Positions 21,073 to 21,299 of a DNA stretch of 21,299 bases are shown here, piece by piece. Position 1 is the stretch's first letter. Every line of letters begins with the position of its first letter. A program made the translations under genes and the position numbers. This DNA comes from a virus: the IMG/VR virus record IMGVR_UViG_3300027833_000246, positions 1-21,299 of that record; one strand, written 5' to 3'. Below the pieces are notes generated by a model. The model searched no databases, was not told the DNA's origin, and worked only from the letters and a program-made list of their open reading frames with translations.

Positions 21073-21299
21073 ATGAGCTTTTCATCAATAATCGACGCAA
21101 TCACCGATAACCCTCTCGATGCTATAGAGGGCATTCTTAAAATCCGAGGGGCGGTGCAGTCCAATAACGCTGCATCTGCCGCTGGTGACGCGAGCGCAGA
21201 ATTAACTGCGGCTGAGATTGACAGAAATAATGAGATTGCAGCTCTGTATGCAGAGGGCGGCACTCAGCTTGAAGAAAACATTCGGCGCTTACTGGACGA
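21073..21299 (+). CDS. Truncated gene, probable virion protein (3' end outside window)
   Basis: An open frame starting MSFSSIIDAITDNPLDAIEG, with AAGGAA eight bases before ATG 21073, runs off the right edge after 75 codons. The visible part is Ala- and Glu-rich and helical (NNAASAAGDASAELTAAEID, EENIRRLLD), as in coiled internal virion proteins. It is on the same strand and spaced 10 bases after the LysM protein. No family can be named from this fragment. Confidence 0.75.
   Translation, partial: MSFSSIIDAITDNPLDAIEGILKIRGAVQSNNAASAAGDASAELTAAEIDRNNEIAALYAEGGTQLEENIRRLLD

Overview
This window looks like the packaging and virion-structure half of a tailed double-stranded DNA phage genome, or of a prophage-free viral contig. 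Every gene I support lies on the + strand, genes are packed head to tail with many ATGA, TAATG and TGATG junctions, and there are no bacterial housekeeping genes, tRNAs or integrase. The short-tail (podovirus-like) assignment is inference. It rests on a P22 gp10-like tail nozzle after the capsid genes and on the absence of any tail-tube, sheath or tape-measure gene. Several small proteins and domains (the GRNGD module, the DDPSTPDVNEA N-terminus, the Lys-rich mini-proteins and the cupredoxin-like HSGMG stretch) resemble ones I associate with marine phages. An aquatic, perhaps proteobacterial host is therefore plausible but not shown by the sequence.

Layout: 1-243 is an apparently non-coding leader with a 12-bp direct repeat and a near-palindrome. 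244-4195 encodes the packaging motor and portal (TerS, TerL, portal). 4192-8805 is a block of fibre/adhesin-like proteins: a small coiled coil, two Ala-rich coiled-coil fibre proteins, a 612-aa protein with a cupredoxin-like insert, and a 532-aa Tyr-rich protein. 8805-10194 carries very small genes: an acidic protein, a one-helix membrane protein and four Lys-rich mini-proteins, three of them too short for routine ORF calling. 10196-12541 is scaffold and major capsid protein, separated by a 174-bp structured gap with a terminator-like hairpin and closed by a strong UUCG-loop terminator. 12654-14961 encodes an unknown head-region protein, a probable adaptor and the tail nozzle. 14963-16531 is a second tail-fibre gene. 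16546 to the right edge holds probable internal or ejected virion proteins: a 513-aa and an 82-aa protein sharing a GRNGD module, a HlyC-like acyltransferase-family protein, a 751-aa LysM/EF-hand/TNTG-repeat protein and a truncated gene.

How they would work together: TerS/TerL drive DNA through the portal into a scaffold-assembled SU10-type HK97-fold shell. The adaptor and nozzle close the head and form the short tail. The two fibre loci, which share an N-terminal module, provide host binding. The right-hand proteins are in the position where short-tailed phages keep proteins that travel inside the head or act on the envelope at infection.

Most worth a second look: the amicyanin-like type-1 copper ligand pattern in a probable virion adhesin; the HlyC-family protein that lacks any histidine and lies directly beside the LysM protein; the duplicated GRNGD module; the shared N-terminal module of the two distant fibre genes; and the structured capsid-gene leader together with a recurring GGGACGAC motif in intergenic gaps.
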